DNA of 64,000 bases from an uncultured bacterium (GCA_902777385.1 CACYTP010000001.1:124001-188000); one strand, 5' to 3'; positions 1-9,177 are shown, numbered from the stretch's first letter. Notes: generated from the letters alone by a model not told the origin. Made by a program: numbers and translations.

Positions 1-1
1 T

Positions 2-349
2 GCCAAAGGACTTGCGATGGCTTGTAATCTTGAGATTGAAGAGATTGAAGAGATTGAAGCGGGAAAAACATTATTTTTGCCTGTTACGGTCAGACAGAAG
101 CTTGCAAAAGGCCTTAGATGTGAACCGCATTCAATAAAAAGACTTGAAAAGGATTTTGACACAAATTTTGTGTCTGATCAGATTATAGAAAGCTTAAAAG
201 AGCTTATTTTAAACGGTGCAGGTGGTCTAAAGTGTCCTAAATGCGGAGCTCCGCTTGTTACCCGTATTGCAAAAATGTATGATTTGGAAGACAATTTAAT
301 GCTTCATCCAAAAGCTCACTGCACAAAATGTGTTTTTCAAATCCATTAA
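2..349 (+). CDS. C-terminal part of a zinc-ribbon protein (5' truncated)
   Basis: The reading frame is open from the window edge (AKGLAMACNLEIEE...), so an ATG at 17 is probably internal and the gene begins outside the window. The visible 115 residues end in a CPKC...CTKC pair spaced about 30 residues apart, a likely zinc ribbon. Before it is a charged stretch rich in E/I (EIEEIEEIE) and a helical segment. I do not recognise the family. A terminator-like hairpin follows about 70 bp downstream. Function unknown; a nucleic-acid or protein-binding role for the zinc ribbon is only inference. Confidence 0.6.
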   Translation, partial: AKGLAMACNLEIEEIEEIEAGKTLFLPVTVRQKLAKGLRCEPHSIKRLEKDFDTNFVSDQIIESLKELILNGAGGLKCPKCGAPLVTRIAKMYDLEDNLMLHPKAHCTKCVFQIH

Positions 350-364
350 TTTCCAACATGTATA

Positions 365-393
365 TTGACAAAAATTTTGGTTTATGTTATACA
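365..393 (+). promoter_or_regulatory. Sigma-70-like promoter
   Basis: TTGACA at 365-370, a 17-bp spacer and TATACA at 388-393 match the housekeeping consensus closely. The predicted start near 400 lies only about 20 nt before a strong terminator-like hairpin (419-451). Transcripts would therefore either be very short or read through into the gene at 545. Confidence 0.5.
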
Positions 394-418
394 TGTTGTG
401 GGGTAAATGTATATTTAT

Positions 419-451
419 AAGTCTTGTCAATCGACGAGACTTTCTTTTTTG
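419..451 (+). terminator. Intrinsic terminator or attenuator
   Basis: AGTCTTGTC (420-428) and GACGAGACT (433-441) form a 9-bp stem with one G-U pair and a 4-nt loop, followed by TTCTTTTTT. It can end the gene at 2-349. Because it lies downstream of the promoter at 365-393, it could also act as an attenuator for the gene at 545. Confidence 0.65.
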
Positions 452-544
452 CTTGTATAATTTTAATTAATGTTAATTTTTTTTTACATATACTAAAGTT
501 TTCATATTTTAATGTCGATATACATGCCGGAAAGGAATTTTCAC

Positions 545-2203
545 ATGGGTTTAGCAGCATCACAAGCAAAACTTTTAAGCATAACATCCCGCATTTCTCA
601 AAACGAATTGCGAGCACAGCAAATTACTCGTGCGAAACAAGCTCTTGCACAAGAGACTGCTGACATAAGTGAAAAATATGTAAATTCATTAAACGAACAA
701 CAATTAACCTATGCAATATATGATGAAAATGGTGAAAAAGCGAATGTTGAGCTTACAGGTGCAGTATTATCACAATATGCACCTCTTAGAAACCAGTATG
801 CTTTGGTTAATGCTAACGGACAAGTTTTGGTATCAGAATTGGATGGTTCAAATTATGAAAATAGTGCAAATCTAAACGAATTTCTTGATAAGTACGGTAT
901 AGTACAAATACCTACAGGAAAAACAAAAACCGTAGACAATCCGGCTTATCCGGCAGCTTACAATAATTGGTATGAAGGATATCAAAAATGGATTAGCTTA
1001 AAGCCGGATTCGGAAGACGAAAAATACTGGACGAAAGAAACTGTTCTTCAGGAAAATACGGAACTTTATGATGCACTTTATACTACAATGAACGGATTCA
1101 ACTGTTGGGATAAATTAATAGCATCAGAGTTTGGTGTATACGAAATAGAACATGTTATGACAAAAATGCTTGATTATGACAAGGATTATGTCGCATATCC
1201 GGGTACACCACGGGAAGCTACTTATCATAAACTTGGCAAAAACGAAAGAATTAACTCAAGCGGAATTGTACCGGCAACAAATGCTCCTTACGGCGGTGGT
1301 GCTATAAGTTCCGAAGGTGAAATATGGGCAGACGACAAAGAAGCCGCAATGGTCGGCATAAGAAGTAAAATTAAAAATAACGAACATGACCCTGATTTGT
1401 GGCAGGATATAGTCAATCTGTATTATGAAAACCTGAAACACCTGGATTTTGTAAGTAGCGATGAAATTATGAGATACACACAGGCAACAGATAACGGTCA
1501 GCCTGCCATTACTGTATTTGAACTTTGGGACAGATTCTGGGCTATAATTGACAGATTTAAATATATGGAAGAAGTTGAAAAAGACGTATTTGATAAAGAC
1601 ACATACAACGAAGATTATAATGCATGGATGGAAAAAGAACCGGCTCCTCTTGATGTGCCTGTAACTATAGAAGAAGATATATACGAATATAGTGACAAGG
1701 ATCAGGCACAGTGGTATGTAAATTTATGGCACAGAATGAATGGTGAATCGCAAGATAAAGATGGATATACAACATACCAGTCATCTACAACAAATACTTT
1801 AAGCGGAAAATATACAAATCAAAAACGTTGGGAAGTATTAGAAGACGGTTTAATGAATAGTGCAAAATGGCTTAAATATGCACTTGAAACATGTGCTGTA
1901 TCTATTGAACGAGTTGAATTTGCTGATCCTAACGAAAAGGGTACAGGCATTAAAAAAACAAAATGGAATTCTATAATTTATACTAATGCGGCTGATATAG
2001 GAACTCAGCAAAATCAAAAACTTGCAGCACAATCTGAAGCTGAATTTGAAAGAAAACAAAAAGCTCTGACGGCAAAAGATGAGCAGTATGACAGCATTTT
2101 AAAACTTCTTGAGACTGAGCATAATACGTTATCTCAGGAATATGAAACCGCAAAAGCCGTTGTTACTAAAAATACCGAACGAACTTTAAAAATATATTCT
2201 TAA
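545..2203 (+). CDS. Large MGLAASQA-type hypothetical protein
   Basis: A 552-residue protein starting MGLAASQAKLLSITSRISQN. I chose the ATG at 545 because AAAGGA lies about 9 nt upstream and this N-terminus is the form I associate with a lineage-specific family; an ATG at 512 is in frame but has no such support. The N-terminal ~80 residues and the last ~70 (EAEFERKQKALTAKDEQYDS...) look like coiled coils, and the middle is acidic and rich in W, Y and D/E. No signal peptide or membrane segment is visible. The N-terminus loosely recalls axial flagellar proteins, but I see no real flagellar domain. Function unknown. Confidence 0.75.
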   Translation: MGLAASQAKLLSITSRISQNELRAQQITRAKQALAQETADISEKYVNSLNEQQLTYAIYDENGEKANVELTGAVLSQYAPLRNQYALVNANGQVLVSELDGSNYENSANLNEFLDKYGIVQIPTGKTKTVDNPAYPAAYNNWYEGYQKWISLKPDSEDEKYWTKETVLQENTELYDALYTTMNGFNCWDKLIASEFGVYEIEHVMTKMLDYDKDYVAYPGTPREATYHKLGKNERINSSGIVPATNAPYGGGAISSEGEIWADDKEAAMVGIRSKIKNNEHDPDLWQDIVNLYYENLKHLDFVSSDEIMRYTQATDNGQPAITVFELWDRFWAIIDRFKYMEEVEKDVFDKDTYNEDYNAWMEKEPAPLDVPVTIEEDIYEYSDKDQAQWYVNLWHRMNGESQDKDGYTTYQSSTTNTLSGKYTNQKRWEVLEDGLMNSAKWLKYALETCAVSIERVEFADPNEKGTGIKKTKWNSIIYTNAADIGTQQNQKLAAQSEAEFERKQKALTAKDEQYDSILKLLETEHNTLSQEYETAKAVVTKNTERTLKIYS

Positions 2204-2214
2204 TCTGATTAAAT

Positions 2215-2598
2215 TTACCAGACGACTTTTTCAATCATTTCTATTTCATTACCGTCCGGATCTTGAATAAATGCAATTTTTGTTCCTTTACCGTTCAGGT
2301 CGAATGGTTCGTATAAATATGAATACCCGAGTTTTTCCATTTTTTTGGTAAATTCTTCCAATGATTTAACTGAAAAAGCAAAATGTCCAAAAGCATTACC
2401 GTTTACATAGCCTTCTTCAGGTGTTTTATCATTGTACGTTAATTCTATTTGAGATACACCTTCTTCATCATCAAGAAAGTATAATTCACAATCATCAAGT
2501 CTTTTTTTCTTTTCTAATTTCATATTTAAAAGTTCAGTATAAAATTTTAAAGACGCATCAATATCTTTTACTCTTATCATTGAATGTAAAAATTTCAT
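2215..2598 (-). CDS. gloA: VOC/glyoxalase I family protein
   Basis: A 127-residue protein with two beta-alpha-beta-beta-beta halves of the vicinal oxygen chelate fold. Candidate metal ligands sit where glyoxalase I has them: His5 near the start (FLHSMIRVKDIDASLKFY), Glu in QIELTYN, His in GHFAFSV and Glu in the C-terminal NEIEMIE. The length matches bacterial lactoylglutathione lyases (about 125-135 aa), which convert the methylglyoxal-thiol hemithioacetal to the lactoyl thioester. GGGAG precedes the start by about 8 nt. It runs in the same direction as the gene at 2614-3738, 15 bp apart. VOC enzymes vary in substrate, so glyoxalase I activity is likely but not certain. Confidence 0.85.
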   Translation of the reverse strand: MKFLHSMIRVKDIDASLKFYTELLNMKLEKKKRLDDCELYFLDDEEGVSQIELTYNDKTPEEGYVNGNAFGHFAFSVKSLEEFTKKMEKLGYSYLYEPFDLNGKGTKIAFIQDPDGNEIEMIEKVVW

Positions 2599-2613
2599 TT
2601 ATAATTCTCCCTA

Positions 2614-3738
2614 CTAATTTTCATCAACATGTGTAACTATGCCGTTTGACGCTTCGTCATCTATTATTATTGTATTACGAATAATAGAATGTGACATCAA
2701 CAAAAGATAAGGATTTACTTCATCCATTGATGACATAGTTACAGAAGCCTTTGTTCTACTTGTATCTTCAGACTTTGCTTCAAGTTTTTGGAAAGTCAAA
2801 ACTGATTGCATTGAATAATGTTTTTCTTCACTGTGTATTCTTGAAAGTAATTCGTTTTTAGGGAAGTTTTCCGAACATTCAATATTTACATGGACAGAAT
2901 TTGATGTTTCTAAAATCAAAGTAGCAACGACTTTTCCGAAATTTATAGTTGTAATTGTTATAACAAGGATACTTGATTCTTCATCTCCTTCAGAGTTTTT
3001 TTGAATTTCTATTTCAAAATCCGTTCCCTCCTGTAGCGGAAGCCATGGTAAATATAATAGCAATAAGGTTTTTAGCGTTTGAGCAGGGTTATCTTGAGCT
3101 GCTATAGCAACGCTTGCATTAATTAATTTGGCAGTATCTTTCAGTTGAGATAAATCTTTTACACCTTGCTGTGAAGCATTTGCCATAGTCAAAATGAGTT
3201 TTGCAATTGCATCTTTACCGTTTGTTTGAAGAAGCTCTGACAGCATAGACATACTGATATTGCCTTTTGAAAGAATTTCTAAATTTTTCAGAGAACTTGT
3301 GGTATTTGCTGTTGCCAACTGATTTTTTAATGCAATTTGTAATTCCTCGGTTGATAATCCTTGTAATTGTGCAAGAATTTGTGCCCTTTCTGATGTAAGA
3401 CTGGGATTAAGACCTTTCATGGCATACTGGTCTGCAAGATATCTGTTCATCTGCATTTGGCTTAAATTTCTCTGAACCATATAAACAAATTCGTTCATGT
3501 GTTTAGGAAGTTTCATCAAATCTTTTACATAAGCTGAAGTATCACTTCCTGCCAATTGTCCCATCTGAGGTGTTCTGGAGGCTTTAGCAGGTGTTGGGGA
3601 TTGTGGAACGGCAGGTGCAGCCTTTTGTGCATTTGATGGTGAAAAGGACTTGTGAACATTCCCCTGAGAGGGATGTTTTATCTGCATCTGCTGATATGAA
3701 AATTTTGCCGCAAAATTTGTTAAATTTAATTTATCCAC
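2614..3738 (-). CDS. Hypothetical protein with weak FliK-like C-terminus
   Basis: A 374-residue protein. The N-terminal ~80 residues are low complexity (P, S, A, Q rich), followed by a helical, Gln/Met-rich region (QRNLSQMQMNRYLADQYAM) and a C-terminal mixed alpha/beta domain. Within it LPLQEGTDFEIEI and GKVVATLILE...VHVNIECSE resemble the Flg_hook domain of flagellar hook-length control protein FliK. The P/Q-rich head plus a compact C-terminal domain is also FliK-like. No other flagellar gene is in the window, so this is a weak structural suggestion only. No signal peptide. Confidence 0.65.
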   Translation of the reverse strand: MDKLNLTNFAAKFSYQQMQIKHPSQGNVHKSFSPSNAQKAAPAVPQSPTPAKASRTPQMGQLAGSDTSAYVKDLMKLPKHMNEFVYMVQRNLSQMQMNRYLADQYAMKGLNPSLTSERAQILAQLQGLSTEELQIALKNQLATANTTSSLKNLEILSKGNISMSMLSELLQTNGKDAIAKLILTMANASQQGVKDLSQLKDTAKLINASVAIAAQDNPAQTLKTLLLLYLPWLPLQEGTDFEIEIQKNSEGDEESSILVITITTINFGKVVATLILETSNSVHVNIECSENFPKNELLSRIHSEEKHYSMQSVLTFQKLEAKSEDTSRTKASVTMSSMDEVNPYLLLMSHSIIRNTIIIDDEASNGIVTHVDEN

Positions 3739-3781
3739 GCAATTATATTAACGGATTTTTTTGAAAAAGTCTACTTTTAAA

Positions 3782-5431
3782 TTACTTCCTTTTATATATT
3801 AAATATTCAAGCGGAGTAGAATTTTTATTATATTCTTCAGGTAAATAATATTTTTCGCTCAAATATTCACCGAAACTTAAACCATAATCAATACCCAGAA
3901 AATGTGTTCCGTATTCAAACATATCAGTGAATATAATTACAATATATTCCGGTTTATTTTTTTCTATAGAATCAATATATCTTTGTTCTCCAAAACTTTC
4001 CGTATACATTGGCAGCATTGAATTATAATAACTTTCTGATTCTGTACCCGTTAAGAAATTAATTAACAGACCTTCAGGATAAATAACTATTTCATTTGGT
4101 TTTTCTTTTTCTATTAATTTTATAACTGTTTTGACCGCATTTGTTTGAATTCCGTATTGACCTGTATAAACTGTACCTTTTGGCGAAGTTATTTTATCCG
4201 ATAAATACATATTAATATTCATAAATCCGCCTAAGAATTTCAAACTTATAATGAGTAAAAATATTGCAAAAACTTTTTCATATTTTCTATCAACAAACGT
4301 AAATATAATCGCTAAAAACACACAAATTACAATAGGAGTAATATAATTTCCGTAACTGAGCGGTGTTAAGGCCCAAATATTTTTTATACAAATAGTAATT
4401 GTACCTATCAATAGATATAGTAACGGAGTATTGTTTTTTAAATTTTTAAAAGCAAAAAGTGCCGTTACAATCGTAAGCGGAACCAAAAAAACAACACTCT
4501 CTGCCGTATTTAAAAAATAAAATGCAAAAAATACAGAAATTATAAAAATAATTTTTGATAAAATTTTATGTTTATCATAAAGCTTAACAGCTCCAGCAAA
4601 AATTCCGCAGAATAAAGTTGCTCGAACAAAATTATATGCCCAAATTTCTAATAACCTTATATCGAAAAATACGCCATGATTTCTATACATAATCTCAAGG
4701 CTTTTTGAATGGGTTATAAGCTTGATGTCATTAAATGCATTGATTATATCGTTTAAGCCGAGTTTTTGAAGAAATAAAACCAAACCGCAAATTAATGGTA
4801 TAAACATAAAACAGGTTATAAAATTAAGTATAACTTTTTTATTTTTAGAGCATAACGCAACAACAAATAAAAAGATTCCGTATAAAAAGAAATCATATTT
4901 GTTTGCTGCACAAAATCCTCCAAGCAGAGCCGATAAATAAAAATATTGTGTTTTGTCTGTTTCTTTATATTTTATTAAAGCCCAAAGCGAATATATTATT
5001 CCGACTGTTCCATAAAGCATGGCATAACTGTACGGCAAAACGTATCCTAATAAATGAGTTGCACAAACTCCGGTAACAATAGTAAAAAATCCGATACTGA
5101 AACTTAGAATTTCAGATAGGAATTTTTTAGCAATTATATAAATTCCGCTAACTATTGCAAAAGAACAAGCCGCCCCCGAAAAATATAATACACCAATATT
5201 GGGTGAAAATATCTTATATAACAGAGCATTCCATAAATAAGAAAACGGACCGTAGATGTTGAACAAGTCTTTGTATAAAACTTTACCCTTTAAAATCATT
5301 TCAGGATAATAACATTCACGTCCAACATCAAATAATATATTTGGGTAATGTCCGCAAAAAATAATTAATGCAATTCCGCATAATATCCACAATGAAATAA
5401 GATATTTGTTCTCAGTAATAAAGCTTTTCAT
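3782..5431 (-). CDS. GT-C type multi-pass membrane glycosyltransferase
   Basis: About 549 residues with some eleven or more hydrophobic helices, then a soluble C-terminal domain of about 130 residues. The first periplasmic loop carries DVGRECYYPEMILKGK followed by NIYGPFSYLW, the arrangement typical of PMT/ArnT-like (GT39/GT83) enzymes where an acidic residue after TM1 is catalytic. Such proteins transfer sugars from polyprenyl-phosphate donors to lipids, glycans or proteins on the outer face of the inner membrane. I start at the ATG at 5431 rather than an upstream TTG (5449); neither has a clear Shine-Dalgarno. Donor and acceptor cannot be read from the sequence. Confidence 0.75.
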   Translation of the reverse strand: MKSFITENKYLISLWILCGIALIIFCGHYPNILFDVGRECYYPEMILKGKVLYKDLFNIYGPFSYLWNALLYKIFSPNIGVLYFSGAACSFAIVSGIYIIAKKFLSEILSFSIGFFTIVTGVCATHLLGYVLPYSYAMLYGTVGIIYSLWALIKYKETDKTQYFYLSALLGGFCAANKYDFFLYGIFLFVVALCSKNKKVILNFITCFMFIPLICGLVLFLQKLGLNDIINAFNDIKLITHSKSLEIMYRNHGVFFDIRLLEIWAYNFVRATLFCGIFAGAVKLYDKHKILSKIIFIISVFFAFYFLNTAESVVFLVPLTIVTALFAFKNLKNNTPLLYLLIGTITICIKNIWALTPLSYGNYITPIVICVFLAIIFTFVDRKYEKVFAIFLLIISLKFLGGFMNINMYLSDKITSPKGTVYTGQYGIQTNAVKTVIKLIEKEKPNEIVIYPEGLLINFLTGTESESYYNSMLPMYTESFGEQRYIDSIEKNKPEYIVIIFTDMFEYGTHFLGIDYGLSFGEYLSEKYYLPEEYNKNSTPLEYLIYKRK

Positions 5432-5522
5432 ATTAATAAATTGTAACAAATAAAATTTAAAAAGACAATTTATTATGCTTTAATAACTTTATAAACATGT
5501 AGGTTGAAAAGCAGGAGTTATT

Positions 5523-6041
5523 ATGTTATCACCGAGTGTTACGGGAAGTTTAGATTATTTATCAAGTTTAGGCGTACTGGATTATGATGCGGCGGCAGAT
5601 ATTGCCGGCAGTAAACCGAGATATTACGGATATCTTCAGGGTTCTGTATCACCGATTGTTCCGACACCGATGGATAGCGTAAGTTTTTCTCATTACGGAC
5701 AAAGTCAGGAAAATTCATGGTTAAAGAAAATCGGAATAGCATTTCTTGGATTAGGAGGTTTGTTCCTCGGAGGAAAAGTTGTTCTTGGTATATTTAAAGG
5801 CATGGATAAAGTTGCTTCAAAGAAATTTGGTTTTAAATTTAAAAAGAGTATAGAAAACATAGGCAAAGAAATAGGTAAAACCTTTAAAAAAGGCAAAAAG
5901 AAAGTAAAAAATTTCGGTTCAACTCCTTGGTACAAAAAACCTATAAACGCAATCTCAGACGGGTGGGATAATCTGGTCGGAAAAATCACCGGACATAAAC
6001 GTCACAGTATTCGTATAGGCGGTCGTAAATTCCGTTTGTAA
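5523..6041 (+). CDS. Small basic hypothetical protein with one hydrophobic segment
   Basis: 172 residues starting after an AGGAG about 6 nt upstream. Residues about 70-90 (IGIAFLGLGGLFLGGKVVLG) form one hydrophobic Gly-rich segment. It is followed by a strongly basic tail with many Lys/Arg, ending RIGGRKFRL. The N-terminal ~65 residues are polar. No family recognised. The layout fits a membrane-anchored protein with a positively charged cytoplasmic or nucleic-acid-binding tail, but this is inference. Confidence 0.7.
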   Translation: MLSPSVTGSLDYLSSLGVLDYDAAADIAGSKPRYYGYLQGSVSPIVPTPMDSVSFSHYGQSQENSWLKKIGIAFLGLGGLFLGGKVVLGIFKGMDKVASKKFGFKFKKSIENIGKEIGKTFKKGKKKVKNFGSTPWYKKPINAISDGWDNLVGKITGHKRHSIRIGGRKFRL

Positions 6042-6043
6042 TT

Positions 6044-6628
6044 TTATTTTTTAGTTTTACGGTTATTCTTTTGTTGTTGAGTATATTCTGCCTGTGTTAT
6101 AGGCACTCCAAACGGTTTTAGTACAGTTTTTTTGTCATTTGAAGATTTTGTGCTTTTTTTAATTTCTTCACGTTTTAACTTTCTTACCATGTTGTATTTT
6201 GCTTTTTGTTCTGAAGTTAAAACTTTTTTGAAAGCTTTATCATATTTATTTGATATGTTTTTTATATCTTTTTTGGCAGTTTCAATTTCTTTTTGAGCAG
6301 CTTTAATTTCATTTTTATCATTTTTATCTTTTATATCATTTAATTTTTTATGGCAAAGACAATATTTTCTTAAAACCGGTTCTAAATCTTTATATCTTCT
6401 TGCTTCAATTTCATCCTTTAGTTTAATTTGATTATTTGTTAAATTTAAAGCGTTATAAATTGCATTTCTTTCAATTTTAATTTTATCGATTAATTGAGAA
6501 GAGTAATCCCCTTTTATAGCTGTCATAGCTGAAGTTATTTCTGTTTCAGGGGTATCAATTTCCTGTGCAAATACGGCAGGGCAAGACAGTAATATTCCTA
6601 AACCAATCAGTAATAAAGCTTTCTTCAT
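6044..6628 (-). CDS. Secreted Spy/CpxP-like (LTXXQ) helical protein
   Basis: 194 residues with a clear Sec signal peptide (MKKALLLIGLGILLSCPAVFAQ, cleavage after FAQ or AFA). The mature part is alpha-helical and charged. LNLTNNQ at about residue 56 and LTSEQKAKY at about 137 match the paired LTXXQ motifs of the Spy/CpxP family, periplasmic chaperone-like proteins of envelope stress. The tail is basic and low complexity. It ends 3 bp from the stop of the convergent gene at 5523. AGGAG lies just upstream of the start. The family assignment rests on the motifs only. Confidence 0.75.
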   Translation of the reverse strand: MKKALLLIGLGILLSCPAVFAQEIDTPETEITSAMTAIKGDYSSQLIDKIKIERNAIYNALNLTNNQIKLKDEIEARRYKDLEPVLRKYCLCHKKLNDIKDKNDKNEIKAAQKEIETAKKDIKNISNKYDKAFKKVLTSEQKAKYNMVRKLKREEIKKSTKSSNDKKTVLKPFGVPITQAEYTQQQKNNRKTKK

Positions 6629-6746
6629 AAACTCTCCTTATTTGTTTCTCGAAATTATAGCCGTATTATCTCATGCACATGGGATTTTTACAAGTTTCAC
6701 TCATTAAGATGATTGATTTTTGAAATAATACCATTAAAATATCTGT

Positions 6747-7310
6747 ATGAAAAAGTGTGCAATTTTTTTAATGATAATATTTTCAATGTTGTCTGTAAAT
6801 GCCAAAAATGTTGATTATGAGCAAGTTTACAGAGATTTGGAAACTCCAAAAGTCAAATATATTCATGATATTGACCCCGGAGAATATTTTGACACACAAA
6901 ATTCAACATGGTCGCCTTATCCCTTGTTCAGATTAACAAGTCCATTATATTTTAAAGATATAACTATAGAGCCGGGGTATTATTTATTAACACCACGAGA
7001 ACACAAGGGTGACTGGTATATGTTGTTCAAAGAGGCAGGTAAGATAAAATATATAATTCCTGTTTATGACAGAGAAATAGTACCTATGACTTTTTATGAT
7101 GATAATTTGCCTAAGCCAAAACTTGCACCTACTCAAAAAATTCACCTTAAAATGCTCGATGTGATGGGTAAAGTCATGCCAAGTGCAAAACGTAAACCAA
7201 CACCGCAAACATATCTTGAAGTTACTGATTTAGACAACAATTTTGTATCTCTTGTAATTTATTGGGGTGACTACAGATATTATGCAATTTTAAGAACAAT
7301 CAGACTTTAA
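6747..7310 (+). CDS. Secreted hypothetical protein
   Basis: 187 residues with an N-terminal signal peptide ([20 protein letters not shown], cleavage after VNA). The mature part is beta-rich with many aromatic residues ([35 protein letters not shown]). I recognise no family. Its end overlaps the 3' end of ispF by 4 bp on the opposite strand. Likely periplasmic or outer-membrane associated. Confidence 0.7.
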   Translation: MKKCAIFLMIIFSMLSVNAKNVDYEQVYRDLETPKVKYIHDIDPGEYFDTQNSTWSPYPLFRLTSPLYFKDITIEPGYYLLTPREHKGDWYMLFKEAGKIKYIIPVYDREIVPMTFYDDNLPKPKLAPTQKIHLKMLDVMGKVMPSAKRKPTPQTYLEVTDLDNNFVSLVIYWGDYRYYAILRTIRL

Positions 7311-7783
7311 ATCTTTTTTAATAAGACAACGGAATTTGCTTCAATTGCTAAGCCCTGCCCAACGGCGTCCATTTTTTCTTTTGTTTTTGCTTTTATTGAA
7401 AGCTGGTCGAAGTTTATCCCGAGAATTTTACATAAAATTTCTTTCATTTTTGGAATATACGGCATCATTTTTGGTTTTTGGGCAATAATATTGCTGTCAA
7501 GATTTGCTATTTCGTATCCGTTTGATTTTATAAGAGAATATACATGTTTTAATAATACTGTGCTGTCAGCTCCCTTATATTTAGGATCAGTATCAGGAAA
7601 TAATGTCCCAATATCATCCAGTGCTAACGCTCCCAGTAAAGAATCAATAATGGCATGAATTAAAACATCAGCGTCAGAATGTCCCAAAAGACCTTTTTCG
7701 TGAGTAATTTTTACTCCGCCTATTATTAAATCTCTGCCTTCCGTTAGTTGATGAATATCGTATCCGTTACCAATTCTGTACAT
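7307..7783 (-). CDS. ispF: 2-C-methyl-D-erythritol 2,4-cyclodiphosphate synthase
   Basis: 158 residues, the normal size for IspF. It converts CDP-ME 2-phosphate to MEcPP with release of CMP in the MEP isoprenoid pathway. The metal-binding GYDIH (Asp9, His11) and [11 protein letters not shown] (His43) motifs are intact. The conserved [18 protein letters not shown] loop and the C-terminal [19 protein letters not shown] are also present. The gene is monocistronic here, with convergent and divergent neighbours. A polyprenyl synthase gene at the far end of the window acts later in the same pathway. Confidence 0.97.
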   Translation of the reverse strand: MYRIGNGYDIHQLTEGRDLIIGGVKITHEKGLLGHSDADVLIHAIIDSLLGALALDDIGTLFPDTDPKYKGADSTVLLKHVYSLIKSNGYEIANLDSNIIAQKPKMMPYIPKMKEILCKILGINFDQLSIKAKTKEKMDAVGQGLAIEANSVVLLKKI

Positions 7784-7828
7784 ATTGTTTCCTCATATAA
7801 AACATTTTGTCAAATAATGGTTAAATTG

Positions 7829-8146
7829 TCAATTTACCATAGACAAAATCACTTTATAAATATTTTGTAAATTTTTATCATCCGATTTTTCAAGAATATT
7901 GTTTATTTTATCTATTATGATTTCTCTTGATTGCAAATGTTCTGTTTTAAAAAATTCTGTATATTCAATGCCAAGTGCGATTGCAAATTTCTCTATTAAA
8001 TCAGCTTTTGGAAAACTCCGACCAGTTTCGATATGACTGATATGTTTTGGGTCAATACCGCTTAATTCAGCAAGTTGATATTGGGTAATACCCTTTTTAC
8101 TTCTTAATTCTTTTAGTCTTAATCCAAAATCCTTTTTTATATTCAT
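7829..8146 (-). CDS. XRE-family HTH regulator (pilin module 1)
   Basis: 105 residues. Residues about 8-62 form a classical Cro/CI HTH (LRSKKGITQYQLAELSGIDPKHISHIETGRSFP). The C-terminal ~40 residues are helical and end NNILEKSDD...IYKVILSMVN. The same length and a similar C-terminal tail occur in the XRE protein at 27352, and both genes are divergent from a pseudopilin gene across about 160 bp. A regulator of the neighbouring pilin gene is the natural reading, but no binding site is proven. Confidence 0.9.
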   Translation of the reverse strand: MNIKKDFGLRLKELRSKKGITQYQLAELSGIDPKHISHIETGRSFPKADLIEKFAIALGIEYTEFFKTEHLQSREIIIDKINNILEKSDDKNLQNIYKVILSMVN

Positions 8147-8235
8147 AATACGCCCCTATATAAAGATATATAGTTTATAAAACACATTAAACCGTATTCA
8201 AGATATCTAAAATGGTAATTTATATGTTTTTAATA

Positions 8236-8264
8236 TTGAAATTATGTTTTAAATATGGTATAAT
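8236..8264 (+). promoter_or_regulatory. Pseudopilin promoter, module 1
   Basis: TTGAAA (8236-8241), 17-bp spacer, TATAAT (8259-8264) with a TGG just before the -10. The core ATATTGAA...ATGTTTTA..ATATG.TATAAT is closely repeated upstream of the second pseudopilin gene (27254-27282, minus strand), so it probably also contains a shared regulator-binding site. Confidence 0.6.
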
Positions 8265-8304
8265 TTAGAATAATATGTTCTTAATAAGGAATATCGGAGG
8301 ATTT

Positions 8305-9000
8305 ATGTATAAAAAATTTGCTTTTACTCTTGCAGAAGTTTTGATAACCCTTGGTATAATCGGAGTTGTTGCAGCAATGACATTACCGACACTTATACAA
8401 AATTACAGAAAACATATTGTTGAAACAAGATTGGCAAAATTTTATTCTACCATAAATCAGGCAATAAAACTTGCCGAAGTTGAATATGGGGATAAAAAAG
8501 TTTGGAGTAATGTAGGACATGGATATGTCACTGATGAAAATGATGAACCGACTAATGAGTCAATTCCGCTTGCATGGGTAAACAAGTATTTAAAACCTTA
8601 TTTGAACGGAGCAGAGGTTTCTGTTACAACTAATGGCAATGCTTTTATAAAATTTTCAGATGGAAGTGCAGCAGTGTTTTCTAATCAAGGAATACAATTT
8701 TGGCCTGAAAGCAAGGATTTTGTTGATTTGACTACCGCAGCTGAATTAAAAAAGGTACAAGGTTATAAAACTTTTGCTTTTTTATTAGTTCCTTATGATT
8801 GTAGTGAAAATTATAAATACCATTGTGATAAAGGAGTTGAACCATATGCCTACAGTTTGGCAAATGATGATGAAGAATCTATAAGAAATCATGCCATAAT
8901 GGGCTGTAATACAAACCCGAGTCACTCTGCTGCCTTTTGTACAAAACTAATACAAATGAACGGATGGAAGATACCGAAAGATTATCCGCATAAATTTTGA
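8305..9000 (+). CDS. Type IV pilin-like protein (pseudopilin)
   Basis: 231 residues starting at the ATG at 8305, which has GGAGG 5 nt upstream; an ATG at 8275 is in frame but unsupported. The short leader MYKKFA precedes FTLAEVLITLGIIGVVAAMT, a class III prepilin signal with Glu at mature position 5 and a hydrophobic helix. The globular part has four or more cysteines in the C-terminal third (YDCSENYKYHCDKG, MGCNT, AFCTK), likely disulfide bonded. It should be processed by a prepilin peptidase and act in type IV pili or a type II secretion-like system. Its regulator candidate is the divergent XRE gene. Confidence 0.85.
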   Translation: MYKKFAFTLAEVLITLGIIGVVAAMTLPTLIQNYRKHIVETRLAKFYSTINQAIKLAEVEYGDKKVWSNVGHGYVTDENDEPTNESIPLAWVNKYLKPYLNGAEVSVTTNGNAFIKFSDGSAAVFSNQGIQFWPESKDFVDLTTAAELKKVQGYKTFAFLLVPYDCSENYKYHCDKGVEPYAYSLANDDEESIRNHAIMGCNTNPSHSAAFCTKLIQMNGWKIPKDYPHKF

Positions 9001-9010
9001 TAAATTATTT

Positions 9011-9082
9011 ACCCTCTCTTGAATTTCTAATTTTCGGCTGCTGCCTCAAATTGAAATTCTTTTCTCTCCATAGGAGAGATTT
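9011..9082. repeat. 72-bp direct repeat, copy 1
   Basis: Identical over 72 bp to 9535-9606. It begins ACCCTCTCTTG and ends AGGAGAGATTT, with a small palindrome CTCTCCATAGGAGAG inside. Beyond it, up to 9180, the sequence contains CTCCCCCTTGGGGAG and ends GAGAGAGGGTTA, complementary to the ACCCTCTCT at the start. The 170-bp block 9011-9180 is therefore a fold-back element that also supplies the DUF559 stop codon. Confidence 0.85.
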
Positions 9083-9177
9083 AAATGAAAAGCTAAAAAC
9101 TTTAAATCTCCCCCTTGGGGAGAGTGATTTTTCTTAATGAGTTGCAAATGCAACGAATTTAGAAAAATGAGAGAGGG

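Noticed and set aside
2614-3738. True flagellar hook-length gene fliK
   Set aside because: Resemblance is limited to a short C-terminal stretch and a low-complexity head; no other flagellar gene is in the window.
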